This document shows, piece by piece, positions 63,000 through 64,000 of a stretch of 64,000 bases of DNA. The notes under the pieces were generated by a model. The model ran no database searches. It saw nothing but the letters and a program-made list of their open reading frames with translations, and had not been told where the DNA came from. The DNA comes from Curtobacterium sp. MCLR17_032. Lineage in GTDB: Bacteria > Actinomycetota > Actinomycetes > Actinomycetales > Microbacteriaceae. The position numbers were made by a program, and so were the translations under genes. The stretch spans positions 3,534,001 to 3,598,000 of the forward strand of contig NZ_CP126268.1 of NCBI RefSeq assembly GCF_003234795.2. Reading direction: 5' to 3'. The first letter of the stretch is position 1. Each line of letters opens with the position of its first letter.

Positions 63000-64000
63000 C
63001 TATAGTGATGCTTTCCGCAGCGACCGGTTACACCACCCGATAATGGCCGATATGCCGAGTACCGCCGCGCAGAGCGCGATTCCAAGCTCGACGCCGGTCT
63101 TTGCGATGAAGGCGCCAAGAAAGACGGTGCTGAGGCCGAGGAGGGCCGTCTGCACCAGCGCCTGGGTCGATTGCACCCGCCCCATGAGCGCGTATGGCAC
63201 GGAGCGCACCAACGGCGCACCGTGCGCGATGTAGAGCCCTTGTCCTAGGCCCGCCACTGCACAACCGATGAAGGCACTGATTTGGCCATCAACGGCAAGC
63301 ACGGAAAAGCCCACCGCAGCAAGGGAGACTCCTGCGAGAGCCCAGGCGCCCAAATGTTTGGAAGCACCCCGGATACTGACAACTAGGGCTACCAACATTG
63401 TGATACCGGAGATTGTCGCGAGTAGGGCCCCCGCCCCTACGCTTCCCATGGCGCGTTCTCGAGCGACAAGCGGCACGAGAAGGGTGGACAACGGGAGGAG
63501 GAACCCGGCTACGGCGCCAGTCAGCGCGACGACTGAACGAAGCAGTCGATCGCGGGCAACAAACGTCAGCCCCTCAGCGATGGACTGAAAGGCGCCCACG
63601 GTGCGCTTTTGGGGACGCGGGAGATGCACCTGAAGGAACAGGAGTACTGCGAACACCACGAGATACGTTGCAGCATTCATGACGGATGCCAAAGCGAGCC
63701 CGCCAACGGTGACAATCACGCCGCCGACGAGCCGGCCACCAATGCTCGCGAGCTGCCCCACAACTTGCCGGAGCGAAAGAGCCCGCGCAAATCCCTGCTT
63801 TGAAACAAGCTGACGGGTCATGGTCGCGGAGGACGGCGTGTAGAACGCAGTCTCAAGGCCCAGCGCGACCGCAAAGACTACAAGCCAGACGGGGTTCAGT
63901 GCGTGAAACCAGCCAACAATTGCAGCTCCGATTGCAACAAGAAACATGATCGCAGTGGAGACCAGCATGACCTGACGCGGTCGCAGACGGTCAGAGAGAG
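63000..64000 (-). CDS. MFS exporter, N-terminus beyond window
   Basis: At least 333 residues, continuing past the right edge: the frame is open to 64000 and reads LSDRLRPRQVMLVS, the MFS motif A after helix 2. About ten helices are visible. VFAVALGLETAFYTPSSATMTRQLV and GAFQSIAEGLTFV are typical of the MFS_3 / enterobactin-exporter-like group. Upstream of the peptide gene by 41 bases; likely exports the mature product or confers resistance. Confidence 0.88.
   Translation of the reverse strand, partial: LSDRLRPRQVMLVSTAIMFLVAIGAAIVGWFHALNPVWLVVFAVALGLETAFYTPSSATMTRQLVSKQGFARALSLRQVVGQLASIGGRLVGGVIVTVGGLALASVMNAATYLVVFAVLLFLQVHLPRPQKRTVGAFQSIAEGLTFVARDRLLRSVVALTGAVAGFLLPLSTLLVPLVARERAMGSVGAGALLATISGITMLVALVVSIRGASKHLGAWALAGVSLAAVGFSVLAVDGQISAFIGCAVAGLGQGLYIAHGAPLVRSVPYALMGRVQSTQALVQTALLGLSTVFLGAFIAKTGVELGIALCAAVLGISAIIGWCNRSLRKASL

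Overview
The window is about 64 kb of GC-rich DNA from an actinobacterium. The Lsr2 nucleoid protein, many leaderless starts placed 6-7 bases after a TANNNT box, DUF4126 and DUF3515 proteins and ROK-regulated sugar import point to the Microbacteriaceae. The overall look is close to Curtobacterium; that genus is an inference from style, not from a search. No rRNA, tRNA or CRISPR array was seen.

Positions 1 to about 37 kb look like chromosomal backbone. It carries aldo/keto reductases, SDR enzymes, a PadR-controlled ABC exporter (3580-7720), a PQQ-type sugar dehydrogenase, a secreted NlpC/P60 hydrolase with a repeat domain, an ABC pair of the bacteriocin-associated type (15729-18388), a carbohydrate ABC importer with a divergent ROK regulator and ROK kinase (23264-28805), two secreted carbohydrate-active proteins, and MarR and TetR regulators. 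Genes here end in strong hairpins that reuse one arm, GACGGGAGGC. That arm was not seen after 37 kb.

Positions 36 to 48 kb are a worn transition zone. It holds two genes truncated head to head at about 36185, a secreted beta-helix pseudogene, a DUF3515 lipoprotein, a TlpA thioredoxin, two paralogous secreted peptidoglycan-binding proteins, a dicarboxylate carrier, a PDDEXK nuclease of the YhcG type, an intact lsr2 and a broken lsr2 remnant, and an orphan peptide-binding lipoprotein.

Positions 48 to 64 kb read as a genomic island with mixed and locally lower GC. It has a 1219-residue membrane P-loop NTPase resembling YobI/KAP, a small operon (glycosyltransferase, Nudix hydrolase, Fe(II)/2-oxoglutarate oxygenase) beside an MFS exporter and an FMN reductase, a tyrosine recombinase translationally coupled to a degenerate paralogue, and an inverted fragment of that paralogue. 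At the right edge is a minus-strand operon: MFS exporter, a 33-residue lysine-rich peptide, a hairpin, a cupin-fold enzyme, a TylF-like methyltransferase with a PqqD-like N-terminus, and a double GNAT acetyltransferase. This last operon looks like an unassigned ribosomally made, modified peptide (RiPP-like) pathway and is the best candidate for a new system.
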